A stretch of 35,380 bases of DNA, from NCBI GenBank assembly GCA_903906135.1, contig CAIVJE010000111.1, positions 1 to 35,380 on the forward strand, given 5' to 3'. The translations under genes and the position numbers were made by a program. Of the stretch, positions 8,448 to 17,069 are shown piece after piece. The stretch comes from an uncultured Verrucomicrobiota bacterium (GTDB lineage Bacteria; Verrucomicrobiota; Verrucomicrobiia; Opitutales; Opitutaceae). The notes under the pieces were generated by a model. It had not been told where the DNA came from, searched no databases, and saw only the letters and a list, made by a program, of their open reading frames with translations. Each line of letters opens with the position of its first letter. The stretch's first letter is position 1.

Positions 8448-9425
8448 TCACATGATTTGGTCGATTAGCGGCTCTCCCTTAATAAAATGGTGCAAGTTTG
8501 CCAAGAAATGCTGCACCAATTTCTCGTCTTGATCGCGCGTCCCGCCGCCGAGGTGACAAGTAATAAAGCAATTCGGCGCCCGCCAGAGCGGATGCTCGGG
8601 TGGCAGTGGCTCCGGATCCATTACATCCAAATAGGCTCCGCTAATCTGACCAGCCGTGAGCGCCGCGATGAGCGCCGCTTGGTCGACGGTCGTGCCGCGA
8701 CCAATATTATAAAAACGCGCGGTCGATGACATCTGCGCGAAGCGGCCAGCATTCATAAAATTCCGCGTCGCCGTGGAGTCGGGCAATAAATTAACCACGT
8801 GATCTGCTACCGCTAGCGCCGCGCTTATGCCAGCGTCAGTGACGACTTCCACGCCTTCATCACCCCGCGGCGTGCGCCGATAAGCAATCACGCGACCGCC
8901 AAATGGAGCCAGCAAGGCGGCCAACCGCCGGCCAATGGCGCCAAACCCCAGCAACAAGACAGTTTGCCCCGTCAACACTGTCGCCGAGTAGCGATCTTCC
9001 AAATAACGCCAAGCGCGCATCCCATCTTGATTGCGCAGCTGCGTGGGTAAATTACGGGCTAGGGCCAACATGGCCGCTAGAATTTGCTGCGCACAAGGAT
9101 CCGCAAATACCGCCGAAGCATTAGTCACCTTGGTGCCGCGTGTTTGCATCGCAGTCCGAAAATCTGCTCGCTCATAGCGAGTGTAACCCGCTGAAGAGAG
9201 CGCCAACCAACGCAGCCGCGGCTGCGCCATCACTTCCGCCGGCGTGGGCTGCCCATACGCAATGTCCGCTTCCGCCAAGGCGGGATCCGGCTCGGCTTCG
9301 ACTAACACCGAATGCGTCGAGCTCGCGGATTGCAGCAAGCGGCAACCGGCCGCGGCCAAGCCGGTGGTAAAAAGTTCATGGGCTTCAGGCCGCAAGTTAT
9401 AATTGGTCCAGATCGTCAGACTCAT
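8448..9425 (-). CDS. D-isomer-specific 2-hydroxyacid dehydrogenase
   Basis: A 325-residue NAD(P)-dependent dehydrogenase. The Rossmann motif GFGAIG lies near residue 160 (VLLLGFGAIGRRLAALLAPFG). The signature NIGRGTTVDQAALIAAL and the closing YLDVMDPEPLPPEHPLW ... CHLGG (catalytic histidine) are present. The substrate is not predictable; glyoxylate/hydroxypyruvate-type reductases are the nearest general group. It follows the CoA-transferase gene by about 64 bases on the same strand and may be co-transcribed, but a metabolic link is not evident. Confidence 0.85.
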   Translation of the reverse strand: MSLTIWTNYNLRPEAHELFTTGLAAAGCRLLQSASSTHSVLVEAEPDPALAEADIAYGQPTPAEVMAQPRLRWLALSSAGYTRYERADFRTAMQTRGTKVTNASAVFADPCAQQILAAMLALARNLPTQLRNQDGMRAWRYLEDRYSATVLTGQTVLLLGFGAIGRRLAALLAPFGGRVIAYRRTPRGDEGVEVVTDAGISAALAVADHVVNLLPDSTATRNFMNAGRFAQMSSTARFYNIGRGTTVDQAALIAALTAGQISGAYLDVMDPEPLPPEHPLWRAPNCFITCHLGGGTRDQDEKLVQHFLANLHHFIKGEPLIDQIM

Positions 9426-9489
9426 AAAATTATCACACTAATAGAAGGCGTTCGCGACAAGCCTAACTGTGAATGCACTATTGCGGCCA

Positions 9490-10839
9490 TTACTGCGTCA
9501 CGCTGAAGGGCGCCCCTGTTTTGGCGCGCACTTCCTCGAGGGTAACTCCGGGATGCAGCTCCTTGAGCCACAGTCCACGGGCCGAAGACACTTCGAAGAC
9601 GGCGAGATCGGTAATAATCAAGCTGACGACCCCCCGCCCGGTAATGGGCAAAGTGCATTGGGGCAGAATTTTTGGACTACCATCTTTGGCGCAGTGCTCC
9701 ATCACGACCACGACACGCTTAACCCCGGCGACCAGGTCCATGGCGCCGCCCGGGCCTTTCACCATCTTTCCAGGCACCATCCAATTGGCGATATCCCCAT
9801 TCGCCGCCACTTCGAGCGCGCCGAGTATGGATAAATCAATATGGCCACCACGGATCATCGCAAAGGAGTCGGCGCTCGAGAAAAAAGCGGAGCCGGGAAT
9901 GGTGGTGATGGTTTGCTTGCCCGCATTAATCAGATCCGGATCCACGGACTCTTCCGTGGGGAACGGCCCGATTCCGAGTAAACCATTTTCAGACTGCAGC
10001 GTGACGTTCATTCCCACTGGGATAAAATTAGCGACCAAGGTCGGAATCCCGATGCCCAGATTAACATGATAGCCATCACGCAACTCCTGCGCGGCGCGCC
10101 GCGCCATCAATTCGCGCACCGGTGATTCTTTTTTGGAAGCGGCACTCCCGCGGACCGTGCGAAACTCGATGCGTTTCTCATAATGGCTCCCTTGAAAAAT
10201 CCGATCCACATAAATGCCCGGGGTGTGAATCTCGTCTGGGGCCAAGACGCCAATCTCGACCAATTCTTCAACTTCCGCGATGCACACTTGGCCGCAGGTC
10301 GCGATCATCGGATTAAAATTACGCGCCGTTTTGCGATAAATAAGATTACCCGCTTTGTCCCCGCGCCACGCCTTAACCAAAGCCACATCCGCTTTAATGC
10401 TGGGCTCGAGCACATATTCTTGGCCGTCAAATAGCTTAGTCTCTTTGCCCTCAGCCAATTTCGTGCCCACCGCGGTTCGCGTATAGAAGCCGGGAATCCC
10501 AGCTCCGCCCGCGCGGAGTCGCTCGGCCAACGTGCCCTGAGGAATCAACTCCAGCTCCAGTTCGCCCGCGAGGACCTGCCGCTCGAATTCCTTGTTCTCG
10601 CCCACATAGGAGGCCAACACTTTTTTAATTTGCCGCGTCGTGAGCAACAGCCCCATGCCGAACCCGTCAACCCCAGCATTATTTCCCACAATCGTCAGGC
10701 CCTGCACCCCACTATCGCGCAAGGCCGCGATAAGATTCTCTGGAATTCCACAGAGCCCGAAGCCGCCGGCGGCGATGGTTTGATGATTTTGCAGGAGGCC
10801 GGCGAGCGCCGTGACCGCATTGGGGTAAACTTTACTCAT
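9490..10839 (-). CDS. 3-oxoacid CoA-transferase, alpha and beta subunits fused
   Basis: A 449-residue fusion of the two halves of a class I CoA-transferase. Residues 1 to about 230 are the A subunit ([17 protein letters not shown] ... [14 protein letters not shown]). Residues about 243-449 are the B subunit ([19 protein letters not shown]), with the catalytic glutamate in QSENGLLG. Such enzymes move CoA from succinyl-CoA to acetoacetate (SCOT/ScoAB). The fused arrangement is like mitochondrial SCOT; many bacteria have separate subunits. The thiolase gene lies 32 bases upstream, so together they would turn acetoacetate into two acetyl-CoA (or the reverse). Confidence 0.92.
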   Translation of the reverse strand: MSKVYPNAVTALAGLLQNHQTIAAGGFGLCGIPENLIAALRDSGVQGLTIVGNNAGVDGFGMGLLLTTRQIKKVLASYVGENKEFERQVLAGELELELIPQGTLAERLRAGGAGIPGFYTRTAVGTKLAEGKETKLFDGQEYVLEPSIKADVALVKAWRGDKAGNLIYRKTARNFNPMIATCGQVCIAEVEELVEIGVLAPDEIHTPGIYVDRIFQGSHYEKRIEFRTVRGSAASKKESPVRELMARRAAQELRDGYHVNLGIGIPTLVANFIPVGMNVTLQSENGLLGIGPFPTEESVDPDLINAGKQTITTIPGSAFFSSADSFAMIRGGHIDLSILGALEVAANGDIANWMVPGKMVKGPGGAMDLVAGVKRVVVVMEHCAKDGSPKILPQCTLPITGRGVVSLIITDLAVFEVSSARGLWLKELHPGVTLEEVRAKTGAPFSVTQ

Positions 10840-10871
10840 AAGGGTAAGCGATTTCGTAAGAAATTAAATAA

Positions 10872-12050
10872 TTACAGCCGTTCCACGCATACCGCGAGAC
10901 CTTCGCCACCGCCGATGCAAATGGTCGCGACGCCGCGCCGCGCGCCGCGTTCTTGGAGAGCAGCGAGGAGGGTCACGATAATGCGCGCGCCACTGGCGCC
11001 AATCGGATGACCGAGCGCAATGGCGCCGCCACGCACATTAAGTTTATCCGCCGGTACTCCGAGTTCCTGCTGCAGCGCGAGCGGCACCACCGCAAACGCT
11101 TCGTTTACTTCCCACAGATCAACGTCCGCCACTTGCCAACCAGCAGCGGCGAGGGCCGCTTGGGTGGCTTGCACGGGAGCCGTTGTAAACCACAAGGGAT
11201 CCTGGGCCTGACTGCCAAATGAAACGATGCGCGCGATGGGCTTCAAACCACGCGCCTGCGCCAGGGCCGCTGTCGTGAGCACGAGTGCCGCGGCCCCATC
11301 GTTAAGACTAGAAGCATTCGCCGGGGTGATCGTGCCGTCTTTTTGAAAAGCGGGCTTCAAGGCGGGGATTTTATCGTACTTAACCCGCGCCGGACTTTCG
11401 TCCTGATGCACGAGCGTGATGTTGCCCTTGGCATCACTGAGTTCGACGGGCGTAATTTCAGCCACAAATTGACCCGCTTGCTGCGTAGCGTTGGCGCGCT
11501 GAAAGCTCGTCATGGCGAAGGCATCTTGTTGCGCCCGGGTGAATTTATATTTGGCCGCACATTGCTCCGCACAATTCCCCATATGAATATTGTTATAGGG
11601 ATCCCACAACCCATCCGTAATTACTGAATCGACGACTTGTTGATGGCCCAACCGGTAGCCATCACGGGCCTTGGGCAACAAGTAAGGGGCGAGCGACATA
11701 TTTTCCATGCCCCCCGCAATGTACATTGCACCCACGCCGGCCTGGAGCGCGTGCGCCGCCTGCATGACGGCCTGCAACCCCGAGCCACACACTTTATTAA
11801 TTGTCACGCAGCGCACAGACGAGGGTAAGCCCGCCTGCAAGGCGGCCTGGCGGGCCGGCGCCTGACCCTGACCAGCGGACAAGACATTACCCATGAGACA
11901 GTCGGTGATATCCGCCGCCGCGATGCCGGCCTGCGCCACCGCGCCTTTAATCGCCGCGGCCCCCAACCGGGGGGCTGGCACCGTCGCGAGAGCGCCTTGA
12001 AAAGCACCGAGGGGGGTCCGCGTAGCCGAAAGAATCACGATAGAGTTCAT
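10872..12050 (-). CDS. Acetyl-CoA C-acetyltransferase (thiolase)
   Basis: A 392-residue thiolase with all three catalytic motifs: NKVCGSGL (acyl-binding C88), GGAIALGHPIGASGAR (histidine) and the C-terminal CIGGGEG (second cysteine). Length and motif spacing fit biosynthetic/degradative thiolase of the AtoB/PhaA kind. It lies directly upstream of the fused CoA-transferase on the same strand, which points to acetoacetate or ketone-body-type metabolism. The ATG at 12050 gives the usual N-terminus with SATRTPLGAFQGAL. Confidence 0.93.
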   Translation of the reverse strand: MNSIVILSATRTPLGAFQGALATVPAPRLGAAAIKGAVAQAGIAAADITDCLMGNVLSAGQGQAPARQAALQAGLPSSVRCVTINKVCGSGLQAVMQAAHALQAGVGAMYIAGGMENMSLAPYLLPKARDGYRLGHQQVVDSVITDGLWDPYNNIHMGNCAEQCAAKYKFTRAQQDAFAMTSFQRANATQQAGQFVAEITPVELSDAKGNITLVHQDESPARVKYDKIPALKPAFQKDGTITPANASSLNDGAAALVLTTAALAQARGLKPIARIVSFGSQAQDPLWFTTAPVQATQAALAAAGWQVADVDLWEVNEAFAVVPLALQQELGVPADKLNVRGGAIALGHPIGASGARIIVTLLAALQERGARRGVATICIGGGEGLAVCVERL

Positions 12051-12126
12051 ACAACAGTCAGCAGGATTAAGGGGTAAATCGAGAAAGCAAATTTTAGCCG
12101 AGATAGTTTAAACTTTAACGACCGCC

Positions 12127-12735
12127 TCAACTCGGGCGCGGAATGGTAAATAATTCAGTCGTGCGGGTATAATAATCGCCGCCCATGCGACCGATCGTAT
12201 CCAGCAAGCGTGGATCGATTTGTCCATCCGCCCCCAACACCTGCTCGCTGACATGCATGCAGACGACCGTCCCGAATACGACGTTGGCGGAGAGCGGCCC
12301 GGTCCCGATGTTAACGATGCGCTCGAGTCGACACTCCAAGGACACCGGCGCAGCCGCGACGCGCGGTGGGCGGACTTTAAGCGATGGCGCGGTCGCAATC
12401 TTGCAATGATCAAATTCACTTTCACCGTGTGGGAGCGGCGCCGCGGTCGCGTTCATGGACTCACGCAACGCATAAGGGACGATGTTGATCACAAATTCAG
12501 GGACTTGCTCCACGTTGATCACGCTGTCCTTTTTCTTGCCCTGACGGTCGACCGCCCCCGTGAAAAGCAATGTCGGGGGACTGGCGCAGACTCCCTGAAA
12601 AAATGAGAAGGGCGCTAAATTAGTGTGGCCGGCCGCGGAAATGGTCGAGACCCACGCGATCGGCCGCGGATTAATGGCGTTAATTAACCACGGATAAGCT
12701 TCGCGTGGGGAAATTTTTTCAAAATCGATCAGCAT
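12127..12735 (-). CDS. Flavin reductase-like (FMN-binding split-barrel) protein
   Basis: A 202-residue protein of the flavin-reductase-like split-barrel family. It has the N-terminal PRPIAWVSTISAAGHTNLAPFSFF block, with FMN-contacting strands TLLFTGAV and KDSVINVEQ-EFVINIV, and the HVSEQVLG-DGQIDPRLLD region typical of the DIM6/NTAB-like group. It probably binds FMN and uses NAD(P)H or a partner's reductant. It is the first gene of the minus-strand run leading to thiolase and CoA-transferase, with a 76-base gap that could hold a promoter for the latter. Function in this context is unknown. Confidence 0.85.
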   Translation of the reverse strand: MLIDFEKISPREAYPWLINAINPRPIAWVSTISAAGHTNLAPFSFFQGVCASPPTLLFTGAVDRQGKKKDSVINVEQVPEFVINIVPYALRESMNATAAPLPHGESEFDHCKIATAPSLKVRPPRVAAAPVSLECRLERIVNIGTGPLSANVVFGTVVCMHVSEQVLGADGQIDPRLLDTIGRMGGDYYTRTTELFTIPRPS

Positions 12736-12835
12736 AATTAAAGCGAAGGCAGCCGGAGGGTTTTTAGGGTAAACGTAAGGAGTAATTCCATGAGCACTTC
12801 AGGAGCTTAAGGCGAGGCTTCTCCCGATCGAATAA

Positions 12836-12907
12836 ATTTTCCGGAAAATCCTTTCCGCGCCGCCGGCGGACTAGGCCAAAAGGCGTAATGCGCTTGCGGT
12901 ACCCGCA
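12836..12907. promoter_or_regulatory. Two palindromes between divergent genes (candidate operators)
   Basis: The 250-base gap between the divergent flavin reductase and LuxR-type genes holds a perfect 14-base palindrome ATTTTCCGGAAAAT (12836-12849) and an inverted repeat TGCGG-TAC-CCGCA (12895-12907). Both are plausible protein-binding sites in a divergent promoter region. I see no FNR box here, and no other gene-like frame with a sensible product. The assignment is by symmetry alone. Confidence 0.35.
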
Positions 12908-12985
12908 GCAGTCTGCCAAGTCACCCAACACCAGAGCCACCCCGAGATAGTTCGGCGGCTCGCCGTTTTGTTATTCATTCCGCCG

Positions 12986-13594
12986 ATGACACTACTTAAT
13001 CCTGATCGTTCAGCCCTCTTAGTCCACTATGCGGCGATGATGGAAGAAGTTCCGGTAGGAATGCTTCTCCTCAATTGGGCCATCGAGCCCCAGTGGTTTA
13101 ACGCTGAAGCGGCCCGCGCCTGTGCGGTCTGGAATCATGGCGAGCGCCGCGCCGCGGCTCTCCGCGCGCGCCGGGCCTTCCGTCTCCCGACCGCGCTCAT
13201 CGAAGCCTGTCAACTGCTCCGTCTGCGCTGGGATCAAGGCATCACGCTCAGCCAGCCCCACATGGTGAGTGATCACGCCCGCGGCCTCCATGCTCGGATC
13301 AAGCTTCATGTGCCCGCCGGTGGCCAGCCCCCCGCTTTTCATCTTCAACTCGACTATCGCCGGCCCCGCGGTGATCGCGAGCGAGCCCTATCGCCCGGAG
13401 CGGTCGCGCTGCTGGCGCGCCTCACGGAACGCGAACGCGAGGTGGCCATGCGGGTGCGCGAAGGCCTGCGCACCCGAGAAATTGCCACTGAGCTTCACCG
13501 CAGCCCGCTCACCATCAAAACGCAGCTCGCCGCAATTTTTGATAAACTCGACGTCCGCAGCCGCACGCGCGTCGCCGCCCTCCTCAACCGCTAA
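12986..13594 (+). CDS. LuxR/NarL-type DNA-binding regulator with unknown N-terminal domain
   Basis: A 202-residue protein. Residues from about 145 form a LuxR-type helix-turn-helix (LTEREREVAMRVREGLRTREIATELHR ... IKTQLAAIFDKLDVRSR). The N-terminal ~130 residues (EEVPVGMLLLNWAIEPQWFNAEAA...) resemble the small PAS-like modules in one-component LuxR proteins; there is no clear receiver-domain Asp set. The frame also opens at a TTG at 12968, but ATG 12986 is preferred. It precedes the denitrification genes on the same strand, separated by an FNR-type box, so it is probably a separate unit. Its ligand and targets are unknown. Confidence 0.75.
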   Translation: MTLLNPDRSALLVHYAAMMEEVPVGMLLLNWAIEPQWFNAEAARACAVWNHGERRAAALRARRAFRLPTALIEACQLLRLRWDQGITLSQPHMVSDHARGLHARIKLHVPAGGQPPAFHLQLDYRRPRGDRERALSPGAVALLARLTEREREVAMRVREGLRTREIATELHRSPLTIKTQLAAIFDKLDVRSRTRVAALLNR

Positions 13595-13624
13595 CGAGGG
13601 GCGCGCCACGACGCCGACGATCGC

Positions 13625-13671
13625 TTGACGCAGGTCAAGGCGCGGACGACTGGTTTATCGATAATGCGAGG
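13625..13671 (+). promoter_or_regulatory. FNR/DNR-type box and -10 for the ywiC-like gene
   Basis: The box TTGACGCAGGTCAA (13625-13638) is a perfect TTGAC-N4-GTCAA palindrome. A -10-like GATAAT lies at 13660-13665, ending 33.5 bases from the box centre, as in class II FNR promoters (centre near -41). The predicted transcription start is at about 13672, which is the ATG itself, so the mRNA may be leaderless. Confidence 0.8.
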
Positions 13672-14493
13672 ATGCAACCTCTGGCGGTAATGCCGCGGCC
13701 CATCAGCTCATCGTTGCCGGGAAAAAATTATTTCGGCTCCCCTATCTTTCTGCCACGGGAACATGGCGCATGGTCGCTGGCGCTTGAACCGCTCGCGCTG
13801 GGTTTACTCGTGGCGCCCTCGGCGGCGGGCGGGGCGCTGACAGCGACCGCCCTTGCCGGATTTTTCGCCCGCCGACCATTAAGAGCTTTGCTTCGCGGGG
13901 AAACTTCCGCTGACAGGAATTTAACCCGCTTCACTTTAGGCCTACTGACGTTGCTGCTGATTATCGGGCTCATCGAATTAAAATTAATCAGCGGATTCAC
14001 CGCCGCCTGGCCTCTGCTCTTAGCGATACCCTGCGCAGGATTATTTATCTATTTTGACCACCATCATGAATCCCGCGCTGCAGCTGCTGAGCTCGCTGGC
14101 TGCGCCACCTTTGCAATTTTACCCGCGGCCCTCGCCAGTGCGGCTGGCTGGTCGGCCCCGACAGCTTGGGCCCTCGCGGCGCTCGCCCTAGCGCGTAGCC
14201 TGCCTACAGTTTTAACGATTCGCACTTATCTGCGCTTAGAAAAAAATCAGCGCGCCTACCGCAGCCGGCCACTCCTCGCCGGCGTAATCGCCCTCGGCGT
14301 GATCGCAGGACTCGCTCGCGAACAATTGGTCCCAGGGCTCGCTGTCAGTTTTCTCGCCCTATTACTGACTCGCACATTTTGGTTAACGTCAGCGTGGCGC
14401 CCGCATCTTCCCGCTAAACAAATCGGCCTCCAGGAAGCTGGCTTGGGCTTACTGTATCTTGGGGTGCTCGCGTACGCTTATCATCAACAGTAG
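13672..14493 (+). CDS. YwiC-like polytopic membrane protein
   Basis: A 273-residue membrane protein with about eight hydrophobic segments and the YwiC-family motif PREHGAW (LPREHGAWSLALEPLALGLL, near residues 28-47). A charged cytoplasmic loop with HHHE follows (YFDHHHESRAAAAEL). In Bacillus subtilis ywiC sits beside fnr and the nitrate-respiration genes, and here it sits behind an FNR-type box directly ahead of nirK, so a role in anaerobic nitrogen-oxide respiration is a fair inference. The biochemical function is not known. The start at 13672 coincides with the predicted transcription start; an ATG at 13690 is the alternative if a leader is needed. Confidence 0.78.
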   Translation: MQPLAVMPRPISSSLPGKNYFGSPIFLPREHGAWSLALEPLALGLLVAPSAAGGALTATALAGFFARRPLRALLRGETSADRNLTRFTLGLLTLLLIIGLIELKLISGFTAAWPLLLAIPCAGLFIYFDHHHESRAAAAELAGCATFAILPAALASAAGWSAPTAWALAALALARSLPTVLTIRTYLRLEKNQRAYRSRPLLAGVIALGVIAGLAREQLVPGLAVSFLALLLTRTFWLTSAWRPHLPAKQIGLQEAGLGLLYLGVLAYAYHQQ

Positions 14494-14515
14494 CCGAGCT
14501 CATCACTGCACGCCC

Positions 14516-14557
14516 TTGACCTGCATCAAGGGCACGCCGACCCCGCCGTGGTAGGCT
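14516..14557 (+). promoter_or_regulatory. FNR/DNR-type box and -10 for the nirK operon
   Basis: TTGACCTGCATCAA (14516-14529), with flanks extending the symmetry to GCCCTTGA...TCAAGGGC. A TAGGCT -10-like hexamer lies at 14552-14557, ending 34.5 bases from the box centre. The predicted start of transcription is near 14564, which excludes the in-frame ATG at 14548 as a start codon and leaves 14581 or 14629. Confidence 0.8.
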
Positions 14558-14628
14558 CAGCTAGTTCACCACTCTCATCGATGAAAATTAACTCGGTCAT
14601 TGCTCCACCCTCATCCGCTTTTGATCTT

Positions 14629-16155
14629 ATGAAAAATCCGCGCCCACTCACCGCCCTGGCGGTTGTTGTCCTCGTTTTAGCCGCCGCTTTTACCACCGTG
14701 CTGGTTGCCAGCGCTGCAACCGGGCCGGCTGATGCCAAAGGCCCCGTGGTGCTACCACCCGAGCTGGCGAGCATGCCGATTGAGCAAGCCATCCTCACCT
14801 CACCCCCGCATGTCCCACCGGCCATTAAGCGTCAGTATGCGGCTCGTATGGTAGTTAATCTCGAAGTGCGCGAAGTGGTCGCAAAATTGGCCGACGGGGT
14901 TGAGTACACCTTCTGGACTTTCGGCGGCAGCGTTCCCGGATCTTTTATCCGCATTCGCGAAGGGGATGTCGTCGAATTTCATCTCAATAATCACCCGTCC
15001 TCCAAGCTGCCGCACAATATCGATCTCCACGCGGTCACCGGACCTGGTGGCGGGGCGGCCTCAACTTTTACGGCCCCCGGCCATAGCTCGCAGTTTACTT
15101 TTCAAGCCCTCAATCCCGGACTTTATGTCTACCACTGCGCGACGGCCCCGGTCCCAATGCATATCGGCAACGGCATGTATGGCCTCATTCTTGTCGAGCC
15201 GAAGGAGGGCCTCCCCATTGTGGATAAAGAATATTATGTGATGCAGGGCGAGTTCTACACCACCGGCAAATACGGTGAAGAAGGCCTGCAGTCTTTTGAT
15301 ATGGCCAAGGCGATTGATGAGCGTCCGCCCTACATTGTATTTAATGGAGCCGTCGGCTCACTCGTAGGCGACAAAGCGATCACGGCGAAAGTAGGCGAAC
15401 AAGTACGCATCTTCTTCGGTGTCGGCGGCCCCAACATCACTTCTTCGTTTCACATCATCGGGGAAATTTTTGATAAAGTTTACCCTGAGGCCGGACTCTC
15501 ACTGCCTAACCGCCATGTCCAAACCACCCTCGTGCCCTCCGGGGGAGCCACCATGGTTGAATTCAAAGTGGATGTTCCCGGCACCTTTATTCTCGTCGAT
15601 CATTCGCTCACGCGGGCCTTCAACAAGGGTGCGCTCGGTATGCTTAAAGTAACGGGACCCGAAGATCGCGTGATCTACTCCGGTAAAGAAATTGATGCCA
15701 TCTATCTCGGCGCTCAAGCCGAAGCCGGGTCCAACTCGGCTAAACGCGAGGCTGAATTGAAGACGCAAATCGCCGCCGCCATGTCCTCTAATCCCACCAT
15801 CGCTGGTCTCACCAAAGAAATGCAGATCGAAAAAGGCAAACAGGTCTACATGGGGCTCTGCTTTGCTTGCCATCAACCCGACGGCAAAGGCCTCCCGCTG
15901 GCCTTTCCGCCGCTGGCGGGCTCAGATTATTTACTGGCCGATCGCGAACGCGCGGTGCGCACCGTGTTGAAGGGCCTCACGGGCCCGATCACGGTCAACG
16001 GCGTGACGATCAATAGCGTGATGCCGCCCCAAGAAGCCGTTCTCACCGACGCTCAAGTGGCTGACGTGCTCACTTACGTCTACAATTCTTGGGGTAACCA
16101 AGGCGAAGCCTTCACCGCGGCCAAAGTTAAAGCGCTCCGCGCCGAGATTCATTAA
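14629..16155 (+). CDS. nirK: Copper nitrite reductase NirK fused to a C-terminal cytochrome c domain
   Basis: Reduces nitrite to NO in the periplasm. The mature protein has two cupredoxin domains and a C-terminal cytochrome c domain. Numbering from ATG 14629 (508 aa): type 1 copper ligands H129, C170, H178, M183 ([16 protein letters not shown]); type 2 ligands H134, H169, H325; catalytic D132 and H275, all present. The short C170-H178 loop is of the class II (AniA-like) kind. Heme motif CFACH at 411-415 with likely distal M465 (NSVMPP). A signal peptide follows the chosen ATG ([20 protein letters not shown]). ATG 14581 is possible; 14548 is upstream of the predicted transcript. It heads an operon with nirV, SCO and a porin. 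The fused cytochrome probably feeds electrons to the type 1 copper. Confidence 0.96.
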   Translation: MKNPRPLTALAVVVLVLAAAFTTVLVASAATGPADAKGPVVLPPELASMPIEQAILTSPPHVPPAIKRQYAARMVVNLEVREVVAKLADGVEYTFWTFGGSVPGSFIRIREGDVVEFHLNNHPSSKLPHNIDLHAVTGPGGGAASTFTAPGHSSQFTFQALNPGLYVYHCATAPVPMHIGNGMYGLILVEPKEGLPIVDKEYYVMQGEFYTTGKYGEEGLQSFDMAKAIDERPPYIVFNGAVGSLVGDKAITAKVGEQVRIFFGVGGPNITSSFHIIGEIFDKVYPEAGLSLPNRHVQTTLVPSGGATMVEFKVDVPGTFILVDHSLTRAFNKGALGMLKVTGPEDRVIYSGKEIDAIYLGAQAEAGSNSAKREAELKTQIAAAMSSNPTIAGLTKEMQIEKGKQVYMGLCFACHQPDGKGLPLAFPPLAGSDYLLADRERAVRTVLKGLTGPITVNGVTINSVMPPQEAVLTDAQVADVLTYVYNSWGNQGEAFTAAKVKALRAEIH

Positions 16156-16185
16156 TCGTAATGTCGCCAACCCCGCGCTCCGCCG

Positions 16186-17046
16186 ATGCCACCCACTCTC
16201 TTTCTGCGACTCAGCGCGCTCGCGCTCGGCCTGTGGCTGGGGACGGTTGGCGGCGCCGCGCCGCGCCCAGCTCGGCATGATCAACCAGATCTTAATCGCT
16301 CCGCGGGGCTGGGCACTGAAGCGGGTTTAGTGCTCATCCCGGCAGGATTCTATGAGCCACTGATCCGTTCGCCCAAGGATTTGGTAAAAAAACCCGTCGC
16401 CGCTTTCTGGCTTGATGAACAGCCGATTACGAACGGGCAATTTCTCGCCTTTGTGCGCGCTCACCCACGCTGGCAGCGGTCGCAAATCAGCCGACTATTT
16501 GCGGACAGCTCTTACTTGGAGCACTGGGCCAGCGACCTTAACCCCGGCGCGCAGGCTCCGCTCAATGTTCCCGTGGTGCGGATTTCTTGGTTTGCCGCCC
16601 GTGCTTACGCTCGGTGGGTCGGCCGGCGGCTGCCGACTACGGCCGAATGGGAACTCGCGGCGGCAGCTGGTTACACGCGCCCCGACGGCAAAAATGACGA
16701 GGTGCTCCAACATGATCTTTATGCGTGGCTCGCGCGGCCCGTGCCGCCCATTCAAAGCGCCGTTACGACGGCGCGGCGCAATCTGCACGGCGCCCGCGGC
16801 CTCCACGGTTTTGTCTGGGAATGGGTGGATGATTTCAACACGGCCCTCGTTACGGGGGAATCCCGCGCCGATACTGGCCTCGAGCGCGATCGCTATTGCG
16901 GCGCGGGCTCGCTCGGGGCGAAAGACACCAGCGACTACGCAGCATTCATGCGCCAAGCCCTCCGCGCCTCGCTTCAGGCCAATAACACCACCACCTCACT
17001 GGGCTTTCGCTGCGCTCAAGATTTTAGCCCACCGATCCCACGCTAA
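16186..17046 (+). CDS. nirV: NirV-like protein (SUMF1/formylglycine-generating-enzyme fold)
   Basis: A 286-residue exported protein (signal peptide LFLRLSALALGLWLGTVGGAA) with the SUMF1/FGE-sulfatase fold. Visible features are the N-terminal VLIPAGFYEPL, FWLDEQPITNGQFLAFVRAHP, the central PVVRISWFAARAYARWVGRRLPTTAEWE and the C-terminal SLGFRCAQ. The catalytic cysteine pair of formylglycine-generating enzymes is missing: the region after RYCGAGSL reads AKDTSDYAAFMRQALR, with no cysteines. So it is probably not an oxidase. It follows nirK by 30 bases; nirV is known next to nirK in many denitrifiers, with unknown function. Symbol given by context and fold. Confidence 0.82.
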   Translation: MPPTLFLRLSALALGLWLGTVGGAAPRPARHDQPDLNRSAGLGTEAGLVLIPAGFYEPLIRSPKDLVKKPVAAFWLDEQPITNGQFLAFVRAHPRWQRSQISRLFADSSYLEHWASDLNPGAQAPLNVPVVRISWFAARAYARWVGRRLPTTAEWELAAAAGYTRPDGKNDEVLQHDLYAWLARPVPPIQSAVTTARRNLHGARGLHGFVWEWVDDFNTALVTGESRADTGLERDRYCGAGSLGAKDTSDYAAFMRQALRASLQANNTTTSLGFRCAQDFSPPIPR

Positions 17047-17069
17047 CCACGCCCACCCACTCTCCAATT

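Noticed and set aside
14548-14580. ATG at 14548 as the nirK start
   Set aside because: It lies upstream of the start of transcription predicted from the FNR box and -10, and it would bury the signal peptide behind 27 residues.
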